From positions 1-5,856 of the forward strand of contig SLHB01000209.1 in NCBI GenBank assembly GCA_007136375.1: a stretch of 5,856 nucleotides of DNA. Direction: 5' to 3'. The first letter of the stretch is position 1; each line of letters begins with the position of its first letter. The notes under the pieces are model-generated. The model saw only the letters and a list, made by a program, of their open reading frames with translations, ran no database searches and was not told where the DNA came from. Source of the DNA: Candidatus Hydrogenedentota bacterium. GTDB taxonomy: Bacteria; Hydrogenedentota; Hydrogenedentia; Hydrogenedentales; SLHB01. Position numbers and translations under genes: made by a program. Positions 1 to 5,856 of the stretch are shown one piece after another.

Positions 1-669
1 AACCTAATCACCACCGTGGCCTGGGACGCGGGCGGCCAGATCGAGTACGCCTTGGAGGGCAGCATCTTCGTGGCCGGCGCGGTGATTCAGTGGCTGCGCG
101 ATGGCCTCGGCCTTATCAAGACGGCGCCGGAGAGCGAGACCCTGGCGGCGCAAGTCCCGGACACGGGCGGCGTCTATCTGGTGCCCGCCTTCAGCGGCCT
201 GGGCGCGCCCCACTGGGACCCCTACGCGCGCGGAACCATGGTGGGCCTCACCCGGGGGGCGACGGCCGCGCACATCGCCCGGGCCGCCCTCGAAAGCATC
301 GCCTACCAGTCCCGGGATGTGCTCCGCGCCATGGAGCGGGACTCGGGCATCACGCTACAGGAGCTGCGGGTCGACGGCGGCGCTTGCGTCAATGACTTGC
401 TCATGCAGTTCCAAGCCGACGCGCTTCAGGTCCCCGTCATCCGGCCCGCGGTGACGGAGACCACCGCCCTGGGCGCGGCGTATCTCGCCGGGCTCGCCGT
501 GGGCTTCTGGGACGGCCGGGCGGCCATCGAGACCCAATGGCGGGAGGAGCGCCGCTTCGAGCCCCAGCGTCCAGCGCAGGAAATGGAGGCGCTGTGCGCG
601 GGCTGGGAGCGGGCCCTGGAGCGCGCGGCCGCATGGGAGAAGGACGCATCAAGCGCGAAGACGTGCTGA
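1..669 (+). CDS. glpK: Glycerol kinase, C-terminal part (5' end outside window)
   Basis: Glycerol kinase phosphorylates glycerol with ATP to sn-glycerol-3-phosphate in the cytoplasm. Frame 1 is open from the first base, so the gene enters from the left; about 222 residues of a family usually near 500 are present, covering most of the second FGGY-kinase (actin-fold) domain. Visible family motifs are ALEGSIFVAGAVIQWLRDG near the edge, then VPAFSGLGAPHWDPYARG, the adenine/phosphate-side block LRVDGGACVNDLLMQFQAD, and VTETTALGAAYLAGLAVGFW. The N-terminal glycerol-binding and catalytic residues lie outside the window. Family members usually end shortly after a sequence like WEKD; here about seven further residues (ASSAKTC) follow, read through the start of glpD. 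The stop lies inside the next gene, so glpK and glpD are very probably one transcript. Identification is firm to family; the FGGY family also has pentulose kinases, but the motifs and the glpD neighbour fit glycerol. Confidence 0.96.
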   Translation, partial: NLITTVAWDAGGQIEYALEGSIFVAGAVIQWLRDGLGLIKTAPESETLAAQVPDTGGVYLVPAFSGLGAPHWDPYARGTMVGLTRGATAAHIARAALESIAYQSRDVLRAMERDSGITLQELRVDGGACVNDLLMQFQADALQVPVIRPAVTETTALGAAYLAGLAVGFWDGRAAIETQWREERRFEPQRPAQEMEALCAGWERALERAAAWEKDASSAKTC

Positions 670-2207
670 ACGCCCTCGGCGGCGCCCAGCCGCCTTACGA
701 TTTCCTCGTCATCGGCGGGGGCGCGACGGGCCTGGGCGTGGCGGTGGACGCGGCGTCCCGGGGTTACCGCACGCTGCTGGTGGAGCAGCACGACTTCGCC
801 AAGGGGACGTCGAGCCGGAGCACAAAACTGATCCACGGCGGCGTGCGCTACCTGAAACAAGGCAACATCTCGCTGGTGCTCGGCGCGCTGAAGGAGCGGG
901 GCCTGTTGCGCCAGAACGCGCCCCATCTCGTCCACGTCCGGCCCTTTGTCGTACCCATATACCGCTGGTGGGACGGGCCTTTTTACGGCCTGGGCATGAA
1001 GCTCTACGACCGCCTGGCGGGCGAACAGGGCTTGAGCCCCTCGAAAGTCCTCACCAAGGCCGAAACCCTCGAACGTATCCCCTCCATTGAGCCCACGGGC
1101 CTCCAGCGCGGCGTGCTCTATTACGACGGCCAGTTCGACGACGCCCGCCTCGCCGTCAATCTCGCGCAAACCATCTTCGACGTGGGCGGAAGCGCCGTGA
1201 ACTACATGCGGGTCACGGGCCTGCTCAAGAAGAACGGGCGCGCGGCGGGCGCCGTGGTCCAGGATTGCGAAGGCGGCGGCGAATACGAGGTGCGCGCCCG
1301 GGTCGTCGTGAACGCCACCGGCGTGTTTTCGGACGGCGTCCGCCGGATGGACGAACCGGGCGCGCCGGACATCATCCTCGCGAGCCAAGGGGCGCACGTG
1401 GTCGTCTCCAAAGAGTTCCTGCCGGGCGAATCCGCCATCATGGTCCCGCGGACCTCCGATGGCCGCGTCCTCTTCGCCGTGCCTTGGCGGGGTCATGTCG
1501 TGGTCGGCACGACGGATATCCCCGTGACGGACATTTCTCTGGAGCCGAAGCCCATGGACGAAGAGATCGGCTTCATCCTCACGAACGCGGCGCGGTACCT
1601 GCGGAGGCGTCCGGAGCGGAGCGACGTGCGCAGCGCCTTCGCGGGCCTCCGTCCCTTGGTCAAGGCGGGCGGCGCGCGGGAGACGGCGGCCATGTCCCGC
1701 GATCACACCATCCTGGTCTCTGAGAGCGGATTGGTGACGATCACGGGTGGGAAGTGGACCACCTATCGGAAGATGGCGGAGGACGCCGTCAACCGGGCCG
1801 AGGACGTGGCGGGCTTCGACAAGCGGCCCTGCAAGACCGCCGCCCTTCGGATTCACGGCTGGACGGCCCAAGCCCAAGAGGATGCGCGGTTGGCGCCCTA
1901 CGGCGCGGACGCCGCCGCCATCGCCCGCCTGGAAGCGGACGATCCCGGACTAGCGGAGCCCATCCATCCGGCCTTGTCTTCCACAAAAGCCCAGGCCGTC
2001 TGGGCTGTCCGCGAGGAGATGGCCCGCACCGTGGAAGATGTCCTCGCCCGCCGCGTCCGGGACTTGTTCCTCGACGCCCGGGCCGCCCGGGAAGCCGGGC
2101 CAGCCGTAGCCGCCATCATGGCCGCCGAACTCGGGAAGAACGCGGCCTGGCGGCGGGAGAGCGCGGAGGCCTTCGCCGCCGTGGCCGCGCGGCATATGGT
2201 GATGTGA
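633..2207 (+). CDS. glpD: FAD-dependent glycerol-3-phosphate dehydrogenase (mitochondrial GPD2-like)
   Basis: The enzyme oxidises glycerol-3-phosphate to dihydroxyacetone phosphate at the inner membrane face and passes electrons through FAD to quinone. From the ATG at 633 it is 524 residues, normal for the family. An N-terminal Rossmann FAD site, VIGGGATGLG, has its glycines at residues 28-33. TSSRSTKLIHGGVRYL at 59-74 is a signature of the family, as are GLRPLV around 338-343 (R340 in the substrate-site arginine position) and ITGGKWTTYRKMAEDA from 370. Residues from about 390 form the helical C-terminal domain. Many blocks recall mitochondrial GPD2 (RWW, KLYDRLAG, YYDGQFDDAR, GGKWTTYR), but the EF-hand tail is absent. 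The start is uncertain: ATG 633 has a GGAG 11 bases upstream and overlaps glpK by 37 bases; GTG 663 and a rare ATC at 648 are alternatives. An in-frame ATG at 537 was rejected because it would add 32 residues read across glpK with no family character. Confidence 0.96.
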   Translation: MGEGRIKREDVLNALGGAQPPYDFLVIGGGATGLGVAVDAASRGYRTLLVEQHDFAKGTSSRSTKLIHGGVRYLKQGNISLVLGALKERGLLRQNAPHLVHVRPFVVPIYRWWDGPFYGLGMKLYDRLAGEQGLSPSKVLTKAETLERIPSIEPTGLQRGVLYYDGQFDDARLAVNLAQTIFDVGGSAVNYMRVTGLLKKNGRAAGAVVQDCEGGGEYEVRARVVVNATGVFSDGVRRMDEPGAPDIILASQGAHVVVSKEFLPGESAIMVPRTSDGRVLFAVPWRGHVVVGTTDIPVTDISLEPKPMDEEIGFILTNAARYLRRRPERSDVRSAFAGLRPLVKAGGARETAAMSRDHTILVSESGLVTITGGKWTTYRKMAEDAVNRAEDVAGFDKRPCKTAALRIHGWTAQAQEDARLAPYGADAAAIARLEADDPGLAEPIHPALSSTKAQAVWAVREEMARTVEDVLARRVRDLFLDARAAREAGPAVAAIMAAELGKNAAWRRESAEAFAAVAARHMVM

Positions 2208-2229
2208 AGACGGGCGAGGCCGCCGCAAA

Positions 2230-2257
2230 GGCGAGGGCGAGAGGCTGTCGCCCCGCC
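2230..2257 (+). terminator. GC-rich hairpin after glpD, possible operon-end structure
   Basis: GGCG, a bulged A, then GGGCGA can pair with TCGCCCCGCC around the seven-base loop GAGGCTG, giving ten GC-rich pairs with one bulge. It begins 22 bases after the glpD stop. No T-run follows (the next bases are AATGGCGCGC), so it is not a classic intrinsic terminator. It could instead protect the mRNA 3' end or help a Rho-dependent stop. In a GC-rich region such hairpins also arise by chance, so only its position supports a role. Confidence 0.35.
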
Positions 2258-2310
2258 AATGGCGCGCTTATCCCGCGATTGAGGGGGACATGCGGATATG
2301 GCCCGGAATG

Positions 2311-2319
2311 TGTCATACT
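2311..2319 (+). promoter_or_regulatory. Weak extended -10 promoter candidate for the hemX-hemA-hemC-cobA operon
   Basis: TGTCATACT reads as an extended -10 (TG-n) followed by CATACT, which matches TATAAT at four of six positions. No good -35 lies at 16-18 bases upstream; GGGACA at 2285-2290 resembles TTGACA but the spacer of 23 is too long. Transcription would start near 2326, giving a leader of about 50 bases before the hemX ATG. It lies in the only intergenic gap of the window, which makes a promoter here expected, but the motif match itself is weak. Confidence 0.25.
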
Positions 2320-2377
2320 AAGGGGCGTTTCGTAGAGGCGGCGGCCGGAATGTCCCTGGCTTTCGCCGCTGATCTGG

Positions 2378-3253
2378 ATGATTCTCACACGCCAAGCGTT
2401 CATTCTTGTGACAATAGCGACATATATACTCTTTTATCTCGCGTCGGGCGCGTACGCCGCCGCCGCCGCCTGCGCCTTGGTCCACCTGGCTCGGCCCGCG
2501 CCCCAGCTCCTAACCTGGGCCCATGGCCTCGCGCTGGCCGGATCCGGGGGCATCGCCGCGGCCTTCACCGTACGTTGGGTCCACTGGGGCCAGCTCCCAT
2601 TAACAACCCTGACAGACACGCTCAGCCTTTTCACGCTGCTGGCCGCCCTTACGATGGTCCTCACGACGTGGACGCAATGCGCGCGGGGGCTGCTGACCTT
2701 CTATTTGCCCGCCCTTGGCCTCGTGGCGCTCATCAACGCCGCGGCCGCGCCGGCGTACCTTCATACCGAGCCCATGCGCCTTCAGGGGGTTCTGCTCTTC
2801 GCTCACGTGGGCTCGGCCTTTCTGGCGTACGCCTTGTTTTTTGTCGCCTGCGTGACCAGCGCCGCCTATGTCTTTCAGGCCGAACACCTGAAGCGCCGCC
2901 AGACCACGGGCCTGTTCCAGCGCTTGCCGTCCCTGGAAGACCTGGACCGCATCCTGTACCGGCTCATCGGCGTGGGCTACCCGCTCTTCGTGGCGACGCT
3001 GCTCCTGGGCCTGTTCTGGGCTTGGGCGGACCGGGAGCTGCTCGGTCCCCGTTGGTGGCTGGCGCCAAAGATTCTGACCGCGTTGCTCATGGCGCTCTTT
3101 TACGGCGTTACATTCCATGGCCGCCGTTTCGGCTTCCTCCGGGGCCGTAAGCTGGCCTACGTCGTGGCGGCGGGTTTCGCCGTGCTCCTCGGCGCGTATG
3201 TGCTGCTGGCGCTCCTTGGCCTTCGCACTCACAATTTCTGGGAGAGTGCGTGA
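2378..3253 (+). CDS. hemX: HemX/CcsA-like cytochrome c assembly family membrane protein
   Basis: A 291-residue integral membrane protein of the Cytochrom_C_asm (CcsA/CcmC/HemX) family. About eight hydrophobic segments are seen, roughly at residues 7-33, 46-66, 82-98, 105-126, 137-163, 197-216, 230-247 and 258-281. Family marks are GQLPLTTLTDTLSLF (71-85), the histidine in LLFAHVGSAFLAYALF (H143), the tryptophan-rich stretch from FWAWAD to RWWLAPK (213-231), FHGRR with H247, and the terminal HNFW. In CcsA proteins the tryptophan-rich loop carries WDPKE; here it is WLAPK, lacking the acidic residue, which fits HemX better than a dedicated haem-transporting CcsA. HemX encoded beside hemA in Bacillus lowers HemA protein levels; whether this protein does so, or handles haem for cytochrome c, cannot be told from sequence. 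The start is the first ATG after an in-frame stop at 2333, but no Shine-Dalgarno is visible; GTG 2408 would remove part of the first membrane segment. The stop overlaps hemA by one base. Confidence 0.85.
   Translation: MILTRQAFILVTIATYILFYLASGAYAAAAACALVHLARPAPQLLTWAHGLALAGSGGIAAAFTVRWVHWGQLPLTTLTDTLSLFTLLAALTMVLTTWTQCARGLLTFYLPALGLVALINAAAAPAYLHTEPMRLQGVLLFAHVGSAFLAYALFFVACVTSAAYVFQAEHLKRRQTTGLFQRLPSLEDLDRILYRLIGVGYPLFVATLLLGLFWAWADRELLGPRWWLAPKILTALLMALFYGVTFHGRRFGFLRGRKLAYVVAAGFAVLLGAYVLLALLGLRTHNFWESA
3240..3246 (+). promoter_or_regulatory. Ribosome binding site of hemA
   Basis: GGGAGAG inside the last codons of hemX lies six bases before ATG 3253 and decides that start over the adjacent in-frame GTG at 3250. 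Confidence 0.7.
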
Positions 3254-4530
3254 TGAGCCTGGCCGTTGTGGGATTGAGCCACCACACAAGCCCCGTGGAG
3301 ATCCGGGAGCGCCTCCACTTCCCGCCCGAGGCGCTGTCCAGCGCCTTGATCCAGGCGCGGCGTTGGCTCGGAGATGGAGGCGTGGTCATCCTCAGCACCT
3401 GCAACCGCGTGGAGGTGTACGCCAGCCGTCCGGGGCCGCCCCAGGAGACGGCGGAGCGGATCCGCGGGTTCCTCGCCGAGTCCCGGAGCGTGGCCGAGGC
3501 GGAATTCGCGAGCCAGCTCTATGTGCGCGGCGATCGCGAGGCGGTGGGCCACCTGTTCCGTGTCGCGGCGGGGCTCGACAGCATGATCTTGGGCGAGGCC
3601 CAGATCCTCGGCCAGGTCAACGACGCGTATCTTGCCGCGCAGACCGAGCAGGCGGCGGACAAGACCTTGAGCGCCTTGTTCCAACGCGCCGCGAAGGTGG
3701 CCAAGGAAGTGCGGAACACCAGCGGCATCAGCGCGGGCAAGGTGTCTATCGGCTCCGTCGCGGCGGACCTCGCCCTGTCGATTTTCGGCGGGCTCGCGGG
3801 AAAAACGGTCATGGTGGTGGGCTCGGGGAAGATGGGCGAGCTGACATTGACGCGCCTAATGGACCGGGGCGCGGCCCGGGTGCTCCTGGTCAACCGCAGC
3901 TTGGACAAGGCGGAGGAATTGGCGGCTCGGTTCAGCGGCCAACCCGTCGAGTTCGATGAATTGGCGTCGGCTTTGCCTTCGGCGGACATCGTGATCAGCT
4001 CGACCGCCGCGCCGGGCTATGTCCTCGGTCCCGCTCATTTTCAACGGGCCCTGCGCACGCGCCACGGCGAACCCATGTTTGTCATCGACATCGCCGTGCC
4101 CAGGGACGTGGACCCCGCCGTGAACGCGCTCGACGACGTCTACCTCTACGATGTGGACGATCTGCGCGAAGTGACGGAAGCCAACATCGAGGAGCGCCGC
4201 AAAGCCATCGCCTACTGCGTCGAAGTCATTGACGCCGGAGTGGACCAGTTCTGGGAATGGCTCCAGGGGTTGGCGGCGGAGCCCACTATTGTGAGCATGT
4301 CCCGGGAGCTGAACACCATACGCGAACGGGAGCTGGCCAAGACCTTGGCGAGCTTGCCCGAATTGTCGGACAAGGACCGCCAAGAGGTGGATTACTTGAC
4401 CAAGCGCATCGTGAACGCCATTCTCCAACGGCCCATGACCCAGTTGAAGCGGGAAGTCGCCGCGGAGGAGGATCCCCACACGGTGCTGCATTTGGTGAAG
4501 CGCCTTTTTGGCCTTAAGGAGGGGACGTGA
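3253..4530 (+). CDS. hemA: Glutamyl-tRNA reductase
   Basis: This cytoplasmic enzyme reduces glutamyl-tRNA(Glu) with NADPH to glutamate-1-semialdehyde, the first committed step of the C5 route to 5-aminolevulinate. The 425-residue length is normal. The catalytic domain starts with VVGLSHHTSPVEIRE and holds the nucleophile cysteine C50 in LSTCNRVEVY, the same position as in E. coli HemA. H100 and the block GLDSMILGEAQILGQV (107-122) complete the active-site region. The NADPH-binding domain has VVGSGKMGE at 188-196, and the C-terminal dimerisation helices include RIVNAILQRP and a final HLVKRLFGL. All key residues seen are intact. ATG 3253 overlaps the hemX stop by one base (TGATG) with a good ribosome site; GTG 3250 would add one residue. 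The last four bases are shared with hemC. HemA is commonly controlled by haem at the protein level, and the HemX-like neighbour may be involved, which is inference. Confidence 0.98.
   Translation: MSLAVVGLSHHTSPVEIRERLHFPPEALSSALIQARRWLGDGGVVILSTCNRVEVYASRPGPPQETAERIRGFLAESRSVAEAEFASQLYVRGDREAVGHLFRVAAGLDSMILGEAQILGQVNDAYLAAQTEQAADKTLSALFQRAAKVAKEVRNTSGISAGKVSIGSVAADLALSIFGGLAGKTVMVVGSGKMGELTLTRLMDRGAARVLLVNRSLDKAEELAARFSGQPVEFDELASALPSADIVISSTAAPGYVLGPAHFQRALRTRHGEPMFVIDIAVPRDVDPAVNALDDVYLYDVDDLREVTEANIEERRKAIAYCVEVIDAGVDQFWEWLQGLAAEPTIVSMSRELNTIRERELAKTLASLPELSDKDRQEVDYLTKRIVNAILQRPMTQLKREVAAEEDPHTVLHLVKRLFGLKEGT
4516..4522 (+). promoter_or_regulatory. Strong ribosome binding site of hemC
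   Basis: AAGGAGG, followed by two more G, lies within the last codons of hemA and ends four bases before GTG 4527. It is the best Shine-Dalgarno match in the window and supports a GTG start for hemC. Confidence 0.8.
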
Positions 4531-5447
4531 GCGGACGGCTCGTGGTGGGAACGCGGGGCAGCGCGCTGGCGCGGGCGCAGACAGAGGCCGTGGCGGAAGA
4601 CCTGCGGGCCGCCCATCCCGGATTGGAAGTCGTTATCGAAATCATCCGGACTACGGGCGACGAGGCCAGCAGCGCGCCCTTGTCGGAGATTGGCGGGACA
4701 GGCGCGTTCACCAAGGAGCTTGAAGACGCGCTCCTCGACGGGCGCATCAGCGTCGCCGTTCACAGCCTCAAGGATTTGCCCACCAAACTGCCGGAGGGAC
4801 TTATACTCGGCGCCGTTCCGCCCCGGGCCACGGCCCACGACGCTCTCATCACCCGGGAGGCCCCTTCGTTGCAGGCCTTGCCGGAAGGGGCCGTTGTCGG
4901 CACGTCGAGCGTGCGCCGCAAGGCCTTCCTCGCCATGATCCGCCCTGGCTTGAAGGTGGTGGAGTTTCGCGGGAATATCGATACGCGCTTGCGCAAGGTG
5001 GAGGAAGGCGTGGTCGACGCGGCCATCCTCGCCTGCGCCGGCTTGGAGCGGCTTGGCCGGGACAGCGTCATCCAGACGACCTTGCCCGCGTCCGTCATGA
5101 TGCCCGCGCCGGGGCAAGGGGCCTTGGCCCTGGAGATCCGGGCCGGGGACGAAGAAACCGCGGCCATCGTCAAGGCGGTTCATTGCCACACGACGGCCGC
5201 GGCTGTCCGGGCCGAGCGGGCGTGCCTGGCAGGGCTGGGCAGCGGCTGTCAGGTTCCTCTGGGCGCGCTCGCGATCGCTCATGGCGCCGAGCTACGCCTG
5301 GAGACGTGCCTGGCCACGCCGGACGGCAAGCAATGGCTCCGCGAAACGGCTGTCGGCCCCGTGGACCGGCCGGAAGCCGTCGGCCGGGACGCGGCGGACG
5401 CCCTGCGCGAAGAAGGCGCGGACGCCCTGCTGGAGGCCGCGGGGTGA
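4527..5447 (+). CDS. hemC: Porphobilinogen deaminase (hydroxymethylbilane synthase)
   Basis: The enzyme joins four porphobilinogen units into hydroxymethylbilane on a covalently bound dipyrromethane cofactor in the cytoplasm. At 306 residues it has the usual bacterial length. Domain 1 opens with LVVGTRGSALARAQT and carries the catalytic aspartate D83 in HSLKDLP (E. coli D84). TSSVRRKA and FRGNIDTRLRK provide the arginines that bind substrate carboxylates, and PAPGQGALALEIR follows. Domain 3 contains C241 in GSGCQVPLGA, the cysteine that holds the cofactor (E. coli C242). Every key residue looked for is present. It begins with GTG in a GTGA overlap with the hemA stop and ends in a second GTGA overlap with the next gene, which points to translational coupling along the operon. 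Confidence 0.98.
   Translation: MSGRLVVGTRGSALARAQTEAVAEDLRAAHPGLEVVIEIIRTTGDEASSAPLSEIGGTGAFTKELEDALLDGRISVAVHSLKDLPTKLPEGLILGAVPPRATAHDALITREAPSLQALPEGAVVGTSSVRRKAFLAMIRPGLKVVEFRGNIDTRLRKVEEGVVDAAILACAGLERLGRDSVIQTTLPASVMMPAPGQGALALEIRAGDEETAAIVKAVHCHTTAAAVRAERACLAGLGSGCQVPLGALAIAHGAELRLETCLATPDGKQWLRETAVGPVDRPEAVGRDAADALREEGADALLEAAG
5432..5436 (+). promoter_or_regulatory. Ribosome binding site of cobA
   Basis: GGAGG in the final codons of hemC lies seven bases before GTG 5444, an ideal distance, and fixes this GTG as the start of the methyltransferase gene. Confidence 0.75.
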
Positions 5448-5856
5448 CGGAGGCCTTCGGCAAGGTCTATCTCATCGGCGCCGGGCCCGGCGACCCGGGC
5501 TTGCTCACAGTGCGGGGCAAGGAATGCCTGGAGCGCGCCGGCGCCGTGGTCTACGACAACCTGGCCAGCCCCGAACTGTTGGAGCACGCCCCCCGGGCCG
5601 AGCATATCCATGTGGGGAAGGCGCCCGATCGCCATACGCTGCTTCAAGACGAGATCAACCGCGTGCTGTTGGAGCAGGCGCGGCACGTGAACTGCGTGGC
5701 GCGCTTGAAAGGGGGCGACCCTTTCGTGTTTGGCCGGGGCGGCGAGGAGGCCCTGTTCCTGGCGGAGCATGGCGTGCCCTTCGAGATCGTCCCCGGCGTC
5801 ACGGCGGGTCTTGGCGCCGCCGTCTACGCGGGCATTCCCATCACGCACCGGGGCGT
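5444..5856 (+). CDS. cobA: Uroporphyrinogen-III C-methyltransferase, N-terminal part (3' end outside window)
   Basis: This SAM-dependent enzyme methylates uroporphyrinogen III at C2 and C7 to precorrin-2, the branch point to sirohaem, cobalamin and sirohaem-derived haem. The frame stays open for 137 full codons to the window edge, against roughly 250 for a lone SUMT or about 500 for a CobA-HemD fusion. Motifs seen: the N-terminal GAGPGDPGLLTVRG loop (G12-D17), VVYDNLASPELL, RLKGGDPFVFGRGGEE at 87-102, and VPGVTAG followed by YAGIPITHRG at the very edge. These belong to the SUMT subgroup of the tetrapyrrole methylase family rather than the later cobalamin methylases. It starts with GTG sharing four bases with the hemC stop. 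Its place directly after hemC, where hemD is often found, makes a CobA-HemD fusion plausible, but the part that would show it is not in the window. Confidence 0.95.
   Translation, partial: MTEAFGKVYLIGAGPGDPGLLTVRGKECLERAGAVVYDNLASPELLEHAPRAEHIHVGKAPDRHTLLQDEINRVLLEQARHVNCVARLKGGDPFVFGRGGEEALFLAEHGVPFEIVPGVTAGLGAAVYAGIPITHRG

Noticed and set aside
426..1877. A 483-codon open frame on the minus strand
   Set aside because: It lies antisense to glpK and glpD, whose family motifs are certain. Its translation is low-complexity, rich in Arg, Ala, Gly and His with no family motif, as expected from a GC-rich antisense frame.
2338..2369. Inverted repeat GCGGCG / CGCCGC just before the hemX start
   Set aside because: Only six pairs across a 20-base loop in GC-rich DNA; no sequence match to a known riboswitch or terminator, so chance is the simpler explanation.
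2290..3150. A 286-codon plus-strand frame that begins in the intergenic gap
   Set aside because: It overlaps the hemX gene in another frame; its translation is Arg/Pro/Gly-rich with no recognisable domain, while the hemX frame shows clear membrane segments and family motifs.
3117..3959. A 280-codon plus-strand frame over hemA
   Set aside because: Shadow of hemA in another frame; rich in Arg, Gly and Pro and without motifs.
4392..5282. A 296-codon minus-strand frame over hemA and hemC
   Set aside because: Antisense to hemC, whose catalytic residues are all intact in the plus frame; no family features in the antisense translation.
1..5856. A novel defence, mobile or RNA system
   Set aside because: Almost every base is accounted for by recognisable core-metabolism genes; no direct repeats, transposase, integrase, tRNA or unexplained long gap was seen.

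Overview
The window is GC-rich bacterial DNA with all genes on the + strand, tightly packed. It holds the end of a glycerol catabolism operon and the start of a tetrapyrrole biosynthesis operon. The presence of glutamyl-tRNA reductase (C5 pathway) argues against an alphaproteobacterium. The order hemX-hemA-hemC-cobA is one I associate with Deltaproteobacteria in the broad sense, Gram-positives and several deep-branching Gram-negative phyla. The phylum cannot be fixed from this sequence. My weak guess is a high-GC Gram-negative of the deltaproteobacterial, acidobacterial or PVC/Hydrogenedentota type.

Region 1 (1-2207) is glycerol use. The C-terminal part of glycerol kinase (glpK, cut by the left edge) overlaps the start of an FAD-dependent glycerol-3-phosphate dehydrogenase (glpD). 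Together they convert glycerol to glycerol-3-phosphate and then to dihydroxyacetone phosphate, passing electrons to the quinone pool. The GlpD protein resembles the mitochondrial GPD2 type more than E. coli GlpD.

Region 2 (2208-2377) is the only real intergenic space, 170 bases. It has a GC-rich hairpin just after glpD and a weak extended -10 promoter candidate. This is the likely boundary between the two operons.

Region 3 (2378-5856) is the tetrapyrrole operon: a HemX/CcsA-like membrane protein, glutamyl-tRNA reductase (hemA), porphobilinogen deaminase (hemC) and the first 137 codons of uroporphyrinogen-III C-methyltransferase (cobA), which runs off the right edge. Each junction is a 1- or 4-base stop/start overlap, so the genes are probably translationally coupled. 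HemA makes glutamate-1-semialdehyde, HemC makes hydroxymethylbilane, and CobA methylates uroporphyrinogen III toward siroheme, cobalamin or siroheme-derived heme. HemB, HemL and HemD are not in the window; HemD may follow as a fusion to CobA.

I see no mobile element, CRISPR array, RNA gene or new defence system. This looks like ordinary core metabolism, and the observations below are of modest interest.
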